NCBI GenBank assembly: GCA_046349955.1
Contig: JAXMBI010000031.1
Span: 1-64,000, forward strand
Length of the DNA stretch: 64,000 bases
Reading direction: 5' to 3'
DNA from: JBGAPH01 sp046349955
GTDB lineage: Bacteria; Planctomycetota; Planctomycetia; Pirellulales; JBGAPH01
Made by a program: the position numbers and the translations under genes. The notes under the pieces are model-generated. The model made no database searches, was not told where the DNA came from, and worked only from the letters and a program-made list of their open reading frames with translations. Shown one piece after another: positions 34,377-42,982 of the stretch; position 1 is the stretch's first letter; each line of letters starts with the position of its first letter.

Positions 34377-36179
34377 ATGTCGGACCCAGCCCCCAGCGCC
34401 TCCGGGCCAGCCTCGCCCTCGGCCGACCACGGCGAATACGTGGTGGTCGCCCGCCGTTACCGACCGCAGCGATTCACCGAATTGGTCGGCCAGGAGCACG
34501 TCGCCCGCGCTCTGAGCGGCGCCATCGCCGCCGACCGCGTAGGGCACGCCTACTTGTTCACCGGGGCCCGCGGGGTCGGCAAAACCTCATCGGCCCGGAT
34601 TCTGGCCAAGGCGCTCAATTGCCAACGCGGCATGTCGGCAGAGCCGTGTGGCGAGTGCGACATCTGCCGGCAGATCGCCGCCGGCAGCGACGTGGACGTG
34701 CTCGAGATCGACGGCGCTAGCAACCGCGGCATCGACGAAATCCGCCAGCTCCGGCAAAACGTGAACGTCCGCCCCAGCCGCGCCCGCTTCAAGATCTACA
34801 TCATCGACGAAGTTCACATGCTCACCCGCGAGGCGTTCAACGCCTTGCTGAAGACGCTCGAAGAGCCCCCCGAGCATGTGAAGTTCATCTTCTGCACGAC
34901 CGAAGCGACGAAGATCCCGATCACGATCCTCTCGCGCTGCCAGCGCTTCGATTTCGCCGGCATCGAGACCGGTTCGATCGCCGAGCGGCTCGCGCAGATC
35001 GTGGAGGCCGAAGGTCTGACGGCCGAGCCTGAGGCGCTCGAGATCATCGCCCGCCGCGCCGCCGGCTCGATGCGCGACAGCCAATCGCTGCTCGAACAGT
35101 TGCTGGCGGTCTCGGAAAAGCAGATCACCGCGGCTGACGTCCATCGGCTGCTCGGCTCGGCCGACGAAGCCCGCGTGGGCGTGCTCGTGTCGGCGCTATT
35201 GGCCGGCGACGCCGCGGCGGCGCTGGCCGAGGTCGATGCGGCCCTGCACGCCGGCGTCGACCCAGGGCAGCTGCTCGAACAAACGCTCGGCGCCTATCGC
35301 GACCTAATGGTGTCGGCCGCCGGCGCGCCTCCGACGGCGCTCAATTCGGTGTCGTCGTCGCGGCGCGACGAGTTTGCGTCGCTAGGCCGTTTGCAAAGTC
35401 TGCCGAACGTGCTCGCGGCGCTCCAGGTGCTGGAGCAGGCTTCGTCGCGGCTGCGCTACAGCACGCACGGCCGCGTGATCGTGGAAATGGCGATCGTGCG
35501 GCTCTGCCAACTGCCGGACCTCGAGGAACTTTCGGAAGCGGCCAATCGGCTGCGCGACGCCGTGGTCTCGAGCGACGACGCGCCGAAAAAAAAAGCGCCC
35601 GTTGAGCTAAGCCGCCCGGTGCCCGCGGCGGTTTCCCCTGCCCCGGCGATGCCGGCGGCGAATGGATTGGCATCCCGGGCCCCCACCTCCCCCGCCGCAG
35701 CACCACCGACTGCCGAGCCCGCCGTCTCCCCCGCTGCCGCGGTATCCGCCCCGACGCCCCCTGCTCCCGACGCCCCCCTGAGCGCCGATCAAGCCCCGCA
35801 CCTCTGGCGGCAGGCCCTGGCGGGCATCGACGGACTGCTCGGCGATCACGCCGGCCTAGCGGCTGGCGTAGCAATTTCTGGGCCAAACCTGCTGGTCGTG
35901 CAGTTCGAAGCGAAGTACAATTTCTCGAAGGAGTTCTGCGAGCGCCCCGCGGAGAGCGAAAAGCTGCGGACGGCCCTCCGCGAGGCCGCCGGACAAACGG
36001 TAAACCTGCGGTTCGACGTCGTCGCGGCCCCGGCTGTTGACGCCCCCAGCGGCCCCGCTCGGCGGTCGTCATCGAAGCGGGAGCGGCTGGCAGAGCGGTC
36101 GCAGCACCCCCTGGTGAAGCGGCTTGGAGAAGTTTTTGAAGCCCGCCCCGTAGCGCTCGACGAGCCTGACACTAAATGA
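34377..36179 (+). CDS. dnaX: DNA polymerase III subunit gamma/tau
   Basis: Protein of 600 residues. AAA+ ATPase: RRYRPQRFTELVGQEHV, Walker A GARGVGKTSS, zinc-binding Cys cluster in LNCQ and CGECDIC, Walker B with FKIYIIDEVHML, sensor-1 FIFCTTEATKIP. The clamp-loader collar follows to ~residue 380, then a Pro/Ala-rich disordered tail (~395-470) and a small C-terminal domain (LWRQALAGIDGLLGDHAGLA) like the tau end. It loads the sliding clamp in the replisome. A run of nine A at ~35585-35593 (CGAAAAAAAAAGCG) lies just after the collar and could allow slippage to a shorter gamma form; this is an inference. Gene order SRP RNA-dnaX-ybaB-recR is conserved. Confidence 0.95.
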   Translation: MSDPAPSASGPASPSADHGEYVVVARRYRPQRFTELVGQEHVARALSGAIAADRVGHAYLFTGARGVGKTSSARILAKALNCQRGMSAEPCGECDICRQIAAGSDVDVLEIDGASNRGIDEIRQLRQNVNVRPSRARFKIYIIDEVHMLTREAFNALLKTLEEPPEHVKFIFCTTEATKIPITILSRCQRFDFAGIETGSIAERLAQIVEAEGLTAEPEALEIIARRAAGSMRDSQSLLEQLLAVSEKQITAADVHRLLGSADEARVGVLVSALLAGDAAAALAEVDAALHAGVDPGQLLEQTLGAYRDLMVSAAGAPPTALNSVSSSRRDEFASLGRLQSLPNVLAALQVLEQASSRLRYSTHGRVIVEMAIVRLCQLPDLEELSEAANRLRDAVVSSDDAPKKKAPVELSRPVPAAVSPAPAMPAANGLASRAPTSPAAAPPTAEPAVSPAAAVSAPTPPAPDAPLSADQAPHLWRQALAGIDGLLGDHAGLAAGVAISGPNLLVVQFEAKYNFSKEFCERPAESEKLRTALREAAGQTVNLRFDVVAAPAVDAPSGPARRSSSKRERLAERSQHPLVKRLGEVFEARPVALDEPDTK

Positions 36180-36214
36180 CTTAGAACGCTGCGGCGTTCG
36201 TCCAAGGCGAGAAA

Positions 36215-36595
36215 ATGTTCCAAGGACTCGGCAATTTGGCATCAATGTTGATGCAAGCCCAGCAGGTGGGTGGCAAACTGCGGGACATGGCGGGCGACCT
36301 CCGCTCCCGCCGCGTCACCGGCGCCTCGGGGGGCGGACTCGTCGAGGTCGAAGCCAACGGCCTGGGAGAAGTCCTGCAGGTGCGGCTCGACCCGAGCCTG
36401 CTGGCGCAGCAGGACCGCGAACTGCTCGAGGACCTGCTGCCGGCGGCGATCAACGACGCCCTGGCCCGCGCCAAGCAACTGCATTTCGACGCCATGAAGG
36501 GAATGACCGACGGACTGAACCTGCCTGGGCTCGACGCGGCGCTGGCCAAAATGACGGGCCTCGGCGGCGGCGAAGATCCGGGGTTGAAGACTTAG
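36215..36595 (+). CDS. ybaB: YbaB/EbfC nucleoid-associated protein
   Basis: Protein of 126 residues with the YbaB/EbfC pattern: N-terminal helix MFQGLGNLASMLMQAQQVGG, central strands VTGASGGGLVEVEANGLGEV, and C-terminal helix LLPAAINDALARAKQL. Members form tweezer-like dimers that bind DNA without strict sequence need. It lies between dnaX and recR, its usual position. A longer Gly/Leu C-terminal tail (TDGLNLPGLDAALAKM) is present. Start ATG 35 bases after the dnaX stop. Confidence 0.92.
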   Translation: MFQGLGNLASMLMQAQQVGGKLRDMAGDLRSRRVTGASGGGLVEVEANGLGEVLQVRLDPSLLAQQDRELLEDLLPAAINDALARAKQLHFDAMKGMTDGLNLPGLDAALAKMTGLGGGEDPGLKT

Positions 36596-36646
36596 GGCGG
36601 GCGGCGTGCCCAAGGTTGTAAAGCGCTTGCCGGTGAACCAACGAAC

Positions 36647-37246
36647 GTGCCGCAACTAACCGAATCCGTAACGCGACTGATCGAGGAGTTCTCCAAGCTG
36701 CCCGGCGTGGGACGCAAGTCGGCCGAGCGGCTGACCTACCACATGTTGCGGGTTCACAAGAACGAGGCGTTGGCCCTGGCCGACGCGATCCGCAGCGTGA
36801 AGGAGAACGTGCGGTACTGCAAAACATGCTTTCATCTGGCCGAGTCCGACGAATGCGAAATCTGCCGCGACCCGCGCCGCGACCGCTCGCTGCTCTGCAT
36901 TGTGGAGCAGCCGCGCGATCTGATCGCGCTCGAGCAGGCCGGCGTGTTTCGCGGGCTGTATCACGTGCTCTTGGGGCGGATCGCTCCGCTCGAAGGAGTC
37001 GGCCCCGATCAACTGACGATCGAGCCGCTGATCGAGCGGGTGCGTGCGGGAGAATTCCGCGAGATCATCATGGGCACCAACCCGACGCTCGAGGGGGACG
37101 GCACGGCGCTCTATTTATCGAACTTGCTGGCCGATCTGCCGGTCGAGGTCACGCGGCTTGCTCGGGGCTTGACGACCGGCAGCGTGCTAGAATTTGCAAA
37201 CCGAGAGATTTTGGCCGACGCCCTGGCGGGCCGGCAGAAGTTTTGA
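36647..37246 (+). CDS. recR: Recombination mediator protein RecR
   Basis: Protein of 199 residues, normal for RecR, starting with GTG. Helix-hairpin-helix (FSKLPGVGRKSAERLTYHML), the four-Cys zinc finger CKTC...CEIC, Toprim domain (LLCIVEQPRDLIALEQAG, then IIMGTNPTLEGDGTALYL) and the C-terminal Walker-like segment VTRLARGLTTGSVLEFAN. RecR forms rings that with RecO load RecA at gapped DNA. Third gene of the dnaX-ybaB-recR unit. Confidence 0.95.
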   Translation: MPQLTESVTRLIEEFSKLPGVGRKSAERLTYHMLRVHKNEALALADAIRSVKENVRYCKTCFHLAESDECEICRDPRRDRSLLCIVEQPRDLIALEQAGVFRGLYHVLLGRIAPLEGVGPDQLTIEPLIERVRAGEFREIIMGTNPTLEGDGTALYLSNLLADLPVEVTRLARGLTTGSVLEFANREILADALAGRQKF

Positions 37247-37359
37247 GAACCACGACCGGTCGCGCGGATGGCGCGGCACGCAACGTCGCCACGATCGACA
37301 GGGCCGTTCGGCCCGGCGGCGCGAATCGCCTTTAGGAAACTCGCTCGAGACCCCCGACC

Positions 37360-38895
37360 ATGCGACTCTCATTCGGCCAAGAGCTGCGGCAGGTTCAAAA
37401 ACAGATCCTCGCGCCGCGGATGATCCAGTCGATGGAGATCCTGCAGTTGCCGATCATGGCCCTGCAGGACCGGATTCTTCAGGAGATCCAGGAGAACCCG
37501 ACGCTCGAGATGCTCGAGGACGATCCGGACCTGCCGGACGAGCCCAACGACAAGGAAGACCCCGACGCCCCCACGCTCGAAGAGCGGGAACTGGTGGTCG
37601 ACGAGAACAAGGACAACGCCGAGGACTTCGAGCGGCTCCTGAACCTCGACGAAGAATGGCCCGACCACTTCGAAGAGCGCTCCCGCCCCTCGGCCCAGCG
37701 GATCGAGGAAGAGGGCGACCGCAAGCACGACGCCATGGCCAACATGGTTGATCGGCCCGAAAGCCTGCAGGACCATCTGCACGCTCAACTCTGCGAGCTC
37801 GAGCTGACGCCTGAATTGCGGCAGATGGCCGACCGGATCATCTACAACCTCGACCACGACGGCCGCTTCTCGATGCGGCTCGAAGACATTCTCGATCCCA
37901 CGGGCGGCCCAGGGCAGTTGGCGATCGCCCAAAAGGCGCTGGCGATCGTGCAGCGGCTCGACCCGGCCGGCGTGGCCGCGCGCGATCTGCGCGAATGCCT
38001 GCTCTTGCAGTTGCGGCCCGATATGCCGTTCTACGAGCAGCTCAAGACGCTGATCACCTCGCACCTCGAAGACCTCGAGCACAACCGGCTGCCGGCCATC
38101 TCGCGCCGCACCGGCTACTCGATCGACACGATTCACGAAGCTTGGGAAGAGCTCCGCACCCTCAATCCCAAGCCAGGCAGCGAATATCAAACCTCTTTCG
38201 TGCCGAACGTCACTCCCGACGTGTTCCTCGAAGTCGTCGAGGGGGGCGGCTACCGGGTACGGCTGGAAGACGGCCGCACTCCCAGCCTGTACATCAGCCC
38301 GTACTATCGGCAGCGGCTGATGAGCGGCCAGGCGACCGAGGCCGAGCGCGAGTTCATCAAGCGGAAGATCAACTCGGCCCAGTGGCTGATCGACTCGATC
38401 GAACAGCGCCGCAACACGCTGCACAAGGTGGCCCAGGCGATCGTCGACCACCAGACGTCGTTTCTGGAAAAGGGCCCCGAGTCGATCGAGCCCCTCAAGA
38501 TGCAGCAGATCGCCGACAAGGTGGGCGTTCACGTGACCACCGTCAGCCGCGCGGTCGACGATAAGTGGATTCAAACCCCGCGCGGCATCTTCCCGCTCAA
38601 GCGGTTCTTCGTGGGCGGCACCGTAAGCGCTGACGGCGACGAGGTCGCCTGGGACACGGTGCGGCTCAAGCTGCAAGAGATCATCGACCACGAGAACAAG
38701 CAGGAGCCGTATAGCGACGACGAGCTCGTGCGCGAGCTCGGCCGCCACGGCCTAACCGTGGCCCGCCGCACGGTGACCAAGTACCGCAAGGCGATGAAGA
38801 TCCCCAGCTCCCGCCAGCGCAAGGACTGGACCCTGACGACCGGCAACGGCGCCTCGCGCAAGCACGAAGAGAACGGGCACGACGACGAAGAGTAG
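37360..38895 (+). CDS. rpoN: RNA polymerase sigma-54 factor
   Basis: Protein of 511 residues. Region I is Gln/Leu-rich (RLSFGQELRQVQKQILAPRM), region II is acidic (~45-115, many Glu and Asp), and region III holds the core-binding domain, the HTH (KVGVHVTTVSRAVDDKWI) and the RpoN box ARRTVTKYRKAMKIPSSRQR. The RpoN box reads the -24 element of sigma-54 promoters. Transcription from it needs AAA+ activators encoded elsewhere. The unusually long acidic region II and the charged C-terminal tail beyond the RpoN box (~25 residues) are features of this copy. Confidence 0.95.
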   Translation: MRLSFGQELRQVQKQILAPRMIQSMEILQLPIMALQDRILQEIQENPTLEMLEDDPDLPDEPNDKEDPDAPTLEERELVVDENKDNAEDFERLLNLDEEWPDHFEERSRPSAQRIEEEGDRKHDAMANMVDRPESLQDHLHAQLCELELTPELRQMADRIIYNLDHDGRFSMRLEDILDPTGGPGQLAIAQKALAIVQRLDPAGVAARDLRECLLLQLRPDMPFYEQLKTLITSHLEDLEHNRLPAISRRTGYSIDTIHEAWEELRTLNPKPGSEYQTSFVPNVTPDVFLEVVEGGGYRVRLEDGRTPSLYISPYYRQRLMSGQATEAEREFIKRKINSAQWLIDSIEQRRNTLHKVAQAIVDHQTSFLEKGPESIEPLKMQQIADKVGVHVTTVSRAVDDKWIQTPRGIFPLKRFFVGGTVSADGDEVAWDTVRLKLQEIIDHENKQEPYSDDELVRELGRHGLTVARRTVTKYRKAMKIPSSRQRKDWTLTTGNGASRKHEENGHDDEE

Positions 38896-39100
38896 TTGGC
38901 TCGAGCCGCAAGGCCTTTTTGGCAGAGCGGTTCTACGGCATCGCCCGAGGCGGCTTGGACGCGATCCCGCGTCTGTGGGTGCAGGCCTTTCTTCTCTACT
39001 TGCCAGGTCCTGGCAGCGTCACGGAAAGAATGCGATAGCAGCCCCGCAAGCCGGTTGCTACAATACCGGCTTCCGACCAAGCGGCCCCGGGCCGCTGGCT

Positions 39101-39175
39101 CGGGGCGTGGCGCAGCCTGGCTAGCGCGCTTGACTGGGGGTCAAGAGGTCGCAGGTTCAAATCCTGTCGCCCCGA
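39101..39175 (+). tRNA. tRNA-Pro (anticodon GGG)
   Basis: Cloverleaf of 75 bases without encoded CCA: acceptor CGGGGCG/CGCCCCG, D arm GCGC...GCGC with loop AGCCTGGCTA, anticodon stem CTTGA/TCAAG around loop CTGGGGG (anticodon GGG at 39136-39138), T arm with GGTTCAAATCC. First pair C1-G72 and discriminator A73 are typical of bacterial tRNA-Pro. Its 3' end is the integration point of the downstream element: the serine recombinase reading frame ends inside it. Confidence 0.95.
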
Positions 39176-40647
39176 CTTAACGAGACAAGAGGCCCTTCGG
39201 CGAGCACGTCGAAGGGCCTTCTCATTTCCAGGACGAGAGTTGCGTCGACAAGCCGACAGTTCAAGCAGATGATTTCGAGGATCCGTCGCTTCGTGGCGTA
39301 GTCTGCCGTAAGCCACTGCTCCCGCAGGGTTTGCGAAAGTTCAAACGCTTTGACCGCCAAATCGCTCATTTCGTCATGCGAGCGGTCCAAGACCTCAAGC
39401 TGGAGTTTGAGCTTAGCCACGCGTTCCCGCAGATCAGCGTGCTTCTTGGCGAACAGCTCCGCGTCGATTTCTTCGCGAATCCGCAGATCGAGGAGCTTGT
39501 CTTGCTGCCCGATTAGCAGTGAGACCTGACGCTGGACCTCGGCGCGCTGGGCCTTCGAGTCCTGCTGGGCATCCATGGTCTGCGAGCGTAAGACCGTGCG
39601 AAACCACTCGCGAACCGTGTCATCTTGGATCCGCATGCGATCGAAGACGGCCAGCACCTGACGGTCGAGTTCATGCTCCGTCACGCGAGTCCGCGGATGC
39701 CCCGCCGCCGTGTAGCCGGTGCAGTGGTAGTAGACGTAGTGCCGATCGCCGCTCTTGAGCCGCTTGGTCTTCTTCTCGCCGGTGATGGGCCGCCCGCAGT
39801 GCCCGCAGACGATTCGCTCGCCAGCGTAGGTCAGCTCGTGGCTTTGGTAGACGTGCCCTCCCAAAAATGCCTGGACACGATCCCAGGTGCCGCGGTCGAC
39901 CAGCGGTACGTGCCTGCCGGGATACCAGTGTCCACGAAACTCCACCTCGCCAATGTAGGCCCGGTCTCGGAGAATGCCATGCACCGAGCCCCGAGGGAAC
40001 TTAGGCAGGTTGTCTCGGTAGGCTACGCCCTCCTCGCCCAGTTTCGCGACCAGGGCATCGAGCGTCAGTCCGCCGTAGGCGTAGAGCTCGAAGACTTTCC
40101 TTACCTTGGGACCAGTCACCGGATCGATCTCGACGACGCTGCGTCCCTGTTTGCGGACATTGCGGTATCCGTAGGGCGCCTTGCCAGCAAACCAGCCTTC
40201 CTTGACCCGGCGGGCCAGGCCCTCCTTGACGTCGAGCGACTGCTGCTCGGTATAGAAAGAGGCCATGTTGGCCAAAGTACGGCGCATCATTCGGCCAGCC
40301 GGATTGTTGTCCGTCGGCTGCGAGACCGAGATGAAGGGGACCTGGTACTCCGACTCGAGTCGCTCTAATTCGACGTAGTCGAAGAGATTCCGGGCGGCCC
40401 GGTCGACCTTGTAGAAGAGCAGGCCATCGAGCAGCCCCGCGTTTTTCTTGGCGAAGGCGATCAGCTCGCGAAAGGTGCGCCGCTCGTCCGTTTTGCTGGC
40501 GGTCTCGGCAATGCGGTACAGCCGCACGATCTCGCCGCCGGACTGCAAGGCGTACCGCCTCAGGGCTTCTTCCTGGACTTCCAGGGAAAACCCCTCGCGT
40601 TCCTGCTCGCGGCTGCTGACCCGGGCCAAGGCGACGAACTGTTTCAC
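39157..40647 (-). CDS. Large serine recombinase (site-specific integrase)
   Basis: Protein of 496 residues with a GTG start and GGAGA upstream. Resolvase-type catalytic domain: LARVSSREQEREGFSLEVQ (nucleophile Ser11), FYKVDRAARNLFDYVELERL. Then the recombinase domain (GKAPYGYRNV through VHGILRDRAYIG), a zinc beta ribbon (CGHCGRPITG and a later Cys/His) and a C-terminal coiled coil. Serine integrases cut all four strands of attP and attB and rejoin them. The last residues (SRGDRI) and stop are encoded antisense by the 3' end of tRNA-Pro, which places the attachment site at or next to the end of the gene. It marks the left end of the accessory element. Confidence 0.93.
   Translation of the reverse strand: MKQFVALARVSSREQEREGFSLEVQEEALRRYALQSGGEIVRLYRIAETASKTDERRTFRELIAFAKKNAGLLDGLLFYKVDRAARNLFDYVELERLESEYQVPFISVSQPTDNNPAGRMMRRTLANMASFYTEQQSLDVKEGLARRVKEGWFAGKAPYGYRNVRKQGRSVVEIDPVTGPKVRKVFELYAYGGLTLDALVAKLGEEGVAYRDNLPKFPRGSVHGILRDRAYIGEVEFRGHWYPGRHVPLVDRGTWDRVQAFLGGHVYQSHELTYAGERIVCGHCGRPITGEKKTKRLKSGDRHYVYYHCTGYTAAGHPRTRVTEHELDRQVLAVFDRMRIQDDTVREWFRTVLRSQTMDAQQDSKAQRAEVQRQVSLLIGQQDKLLDLRIREEIDAELFAKKHADLRERVAKLKLQLEVLDRSHDEMSDLAVKAFELSQTLREQWLTADYATKRRILEIICLNCRLVDATLVLEMRRPFDVLAEGPLVSLSRGDRI
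39190..39222 (+). terminator. Hairpin behind tRNA-Pro, inside recombinase gene
   Basis: AGGCCCTTCG (39190-39199) pairs perfectly with CGAAGGGCCT (39210-39219), followed by TTCTCATTT. It is a plausible terminator for the tRNA transcript, although the T tract is interrupted. On the other strand the same bases encode DVLAEGP near the C-terminus of the recombinase. Confidence 0.5.
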
Positions 40648-40961
40648 GGTAAAGTCTCCGCAGCGGCAAGCCGGTGACGATCACGAGAACACGACTTCAT
40701 CGTCCCGAGACGCGGCGGCGCCGTCAACCGGCCCAGTCTGGCCCTGCAACGTGTCCTGAGGTCCGACATGCGCCGACGATCAAGCTCCTGGTACTCGCAC
40801 GAGCCTCATTTCTGGGGTTGTGCGCAGGATCGACGACTCGACGGCGCGCTAGCGCCAAGCGATTTGCCAGGCTTCGGCCTCTTGGGCTGCCTTCCGAATG
40901 TCTTTCAGCACGTTAGCGGTGGTCGCCTGCTCGTTGGTCAGCAAACTGGTCAAAAAGCCAG
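40648..40961. other. Intergenic stretch without a supported gene
   Basis: About 310 bases between the recombinase start and the end of the DUF1353 gene. Chance frames only. No family-like sequence or ribosome-binding site is seen. It should contain the recombinase promoter. Confidence 0.45.
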
Positions 40962-41624
40962 TTACAGACTTCCCGGATCCAACGAACGCAGCGTCTCAAG
41001 AGAAGGGTTGTCGGCCTCAATTCGCCGCTGCAAGCGATCTAGCTGCGCCTGGCTGGGCGGCGCGGGCGTCGGAAGCGACTCGGCTACAGTCCTCTCGACC
41101 GAGAGTTCCCGCACCTTCCCGTCCGGATCCTCCGTGGTCTTACTTTCGTAAACCTTGCGAAGCTCCCAGCGCGGACCAAAATGGTAGACGGCGTAGTAGA
41201 GAATCTTGCCTTGTCGATCGGAGACGCCGCCACAACGGCAGGCCTCATAAAACATGTAATGCACGTCCTGCCAGGCGTGCGTTTTTTGGTCGCATTCTTG
41301 ATCATGGACGATCGACGCGTTGCGGTATTGGCCCTTGAGAGGGCCGCCCACGATAGTCCAAAAAGCGCGCGGAATCGAGGCGCCATCAATCACTAGCCCC
41401 TTGGGCGCCTGCCAGACTTTGCCACGCGGGTCGACGTACGAGAAATCCTCGAGCAGCTTGAGCAACCGACCGTCATCGAGAAACTCAACCTTGGCCGACG
41501 TTGGAAACTTGCCCCATTGTTGCCCGGAGACGCCAGGATCTGGTCGAAGCCAAAAGCCGCGCAAGGCGAACCAACCGACAACGGTGAGCCCAGCGAGAAC
41601 ACTAAAGAAACCTCGTCGCGTCAT
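40962..41624 (-). CDS. DUF1353 protein with Tat-like N-terminal anchor
   Basis: Protein of 220 residues from the ATG at 41624. The N-terminus MTRRGFFSVLAGLTVVGWFA has an RR-x-FF motif and hydrophobic stretch like a Tat signal or anchor. Residues ~50-160 contain the DUF1353 core: VIDGASIPRAFWTIVGGPLKG, YRNASIVHDQECD and VHYMFYEACRC. DUF1353 proteins are small, frequently phage- or element-borne, and of unknown function; conserved Asp, His and Glu suggest a metal site. The C-terminus is charged and Pro-rich. A start at 41705 would add 27 residues ahead of the Tat motif. Confidence 0.72.
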   Translation of the reverse strand: MTRRGFFSVLAGLTVVGWFALRGFWLRPDPGVSGQQWGKFPTSAKVEFLDDGRLLKLLEDFSYVDPRGKVWQAPKGLVIDGASIPRAFWTIVGGPLKGQYRNASIVHDQECDQKTHAWQDVHYMFYEACRCGGVSDRQGKILYYAVYHFGPRWELRKVYESKTTEDPDGKVRELSVERTVAESLPTPAPPSQAQLDRLQRRIEADNPSLETLRSLDPGSL

Positions 41625-41783
41625 GCGCTGCACCTGACCTTCCGGAGCCCCGATCAAGTCGTTGTAAGACAGCGTCCGGTGTACCGTCAATCGCTTCCGG
41701 GCCACAAGACCGTCCTGCGTGCGTTCATCGCGAACGAGCGTCTCAGCAGCCAGAATACGGCGCGATCGCGAATAGGTCGAAAC

Positions 41784-41962
41784 ATGGACGGATGCCCAGA
41801 ATGTGGCGGCCAGTTGACCTCGTCGCCCGCCACAATGACTATCGCAGTCAGCAGAAAACCAACCGCTACCGTTGGACGCGATGCCGCCATATCATCGATC
41901 GCCCGGCAGCTCCTCCGCCGACGGAGCGCGAACGGCCTGCGCAGTCTTCGCCGCCGGCCTGA
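41784..41962 (+). pseudogene. Frameshifted copy of small zinc-ribbon gene
   Basis: Aligns base for base with the intact 180-base gene at 51701-51880 but is one base shorter. It starts MDGCPECGGQL, like MDRCPACDGQL there. A one-base loss around 41815-41825 breaks the frame; restoring it gives VARHNDYRSQQKTNRYRWTR, close to the other copy. One Cys of the second CxxC pair is Trp. The reading ends at the TGA at 41960-41962. This is a decayed paralogue, or a working one if the missing base is a sequencing error. Confidence 0.65.
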
Positions 41963-41989
41963 GGTGCGTCCGTTACTGTACGGCGCGTT

Positions 41990-42166
41990 CTATTGTTGCA
42001 GCCAATCCGGCCGCCGCACCTGGCGCCGCTGATCCGCAGGCGCGTTCTCGTCGAGCACGCCCGAGTAGAGTTGGCCGCAAAACGCGCATTCCCAGACTTG
42101 CGGGCATTCGCCATCGCGAGCGTCGCGAAGCGGCAACGGCGAATGGCACTCAGCACAAGCGTTCAT
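41990..42166 (-). CDS. Small CxxC zinc-ribbon protein
   Basis: Protein of 58 residues from the ATG at 42166: CAECHSPLPLRDARDGECPQ, then ECAFCGQLYSGVLDENAPAD. Two CxxC pairs about 25 residues apart make a zinc ribbon. A longer GTG start at 42259 would add 31 residues with no likeness to the related copy at ~51.3 kb. No clear Shine-Dalgarno site precedes either. The gene faces the frameshifted zinc-ribbon gene 27 bases away. Function unknown. Confidence 0.5.
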   Translation of the reverse strand: MNACAECHSPLPLRDARDGECPQVWECAFCGQLYSGVLDENAPADQRRQVRRPDWLQQ

Positions 42167-42349
42167 TGGAGGCTGCAAAAACCCCAGGCGGCTTGCGGAC
42201 GTGCGCTTTAGTTCGTGCTTGCCAGCGCGATACCGATTCTCTACCAGCGGGAGGAGCACGAATTACGAAAAGCGCGGCGGCGGGCGGGAGTTCCGCCCGC
42301 CGCCGTCTCTACCACACAAGCGCTCACGTGGACTTCTTCGAAAGGGGGA

Positions 42350-42961
42350 TTAGCAGAGCTCTTCGGGAGCCGAAGGGCCGGAACGCCCGTCGGACCCAAC
42401 GGCGCTCTCCTTCGGCTGCCCGCTGCTGACCAAACGTCGCAAGCCTTGGCCTGCTCCGTGTCGCAGCCGACGAACGGTCCATCGCAAGAACGCCCAAGCG
42501 GCCAGGAGCAGCAGCAACAAACGCCAGGGGAAAGCTCGCGAGGCTTCCGTGACGATCGGCCGCGCCACGTGCTGGGCCGAACTCTCGATCAGCGGGCGCA
42601 CCACCTGCTGGCCCGTCACTTCAATCGCCGCCTTGGCTACCTCGGGTTGCAGCGCGGCCGCCGCTGCGACGCCGACCCCGATCGAGCCCTTGTTGCGCCA
42701 GGCGAAATCGGCCGTCGCCTGGGCGGCACTGCGACCGCCGATCGTCTGCGCCGAAACCTCGACGCTCTCCCGCAAAGCAGGGAGCGCCAGTCGCTTGGCG
42801 GATTGCTCAGCCGCCTCTTCGGCCCCTTCGCGGACCACGAAGCCGGAGCGTTTGACGACTCCTTTCATCCCTTCGCGGAGCAGTCTGCCGAGCTGGGCCG
42901 AGGCGACGGTCGGTGCAAGTCCGACCGCCGCCAACGTGAGAAGAATGAGCATGCGGTTCAT
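42350..42961 (-). CDS. Exported single-anchor hypothetical protein
   Basis: Protein of 203 residues with a signal peptide (MLILLTLAAVGLAPTVASA), an Ala-rich helical body with AAEQSAKRLALPALRESVEV, and a membrane segment near 145-160 (FPWRLLLLLLAAWAFLRW) followed by a basic cytoplasmic tail. It lies 21 bases after the next upstream gene, which has a similar exported layout. No family recognised. The position between the recombinase and the coupling protein suggests it belongs to the transfer or maintenance part of the element. Confidence 0.55.
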   Translation of the reverse strand: MNRMLILLTLAAVGLAPTVASAQLGRLLREGMKGVVKRSGFVVREGAEEAAEQSAKRLALPALRESVEVSAQTIGGRSAAQATADFAWRNKGSIGVGVAAAAALQPEVAKAAIEVTGQQVVRPLIESSAQHVARPIVTEASRAFPWRLLLLLLAAWAFLRWTVRRLRHGAGQGLRRLVSSGQPKESAVGSDGRSGPSAPEELC

Positions 42962-42982
42962 GATGAAGGTCCTCGGCTAGGG

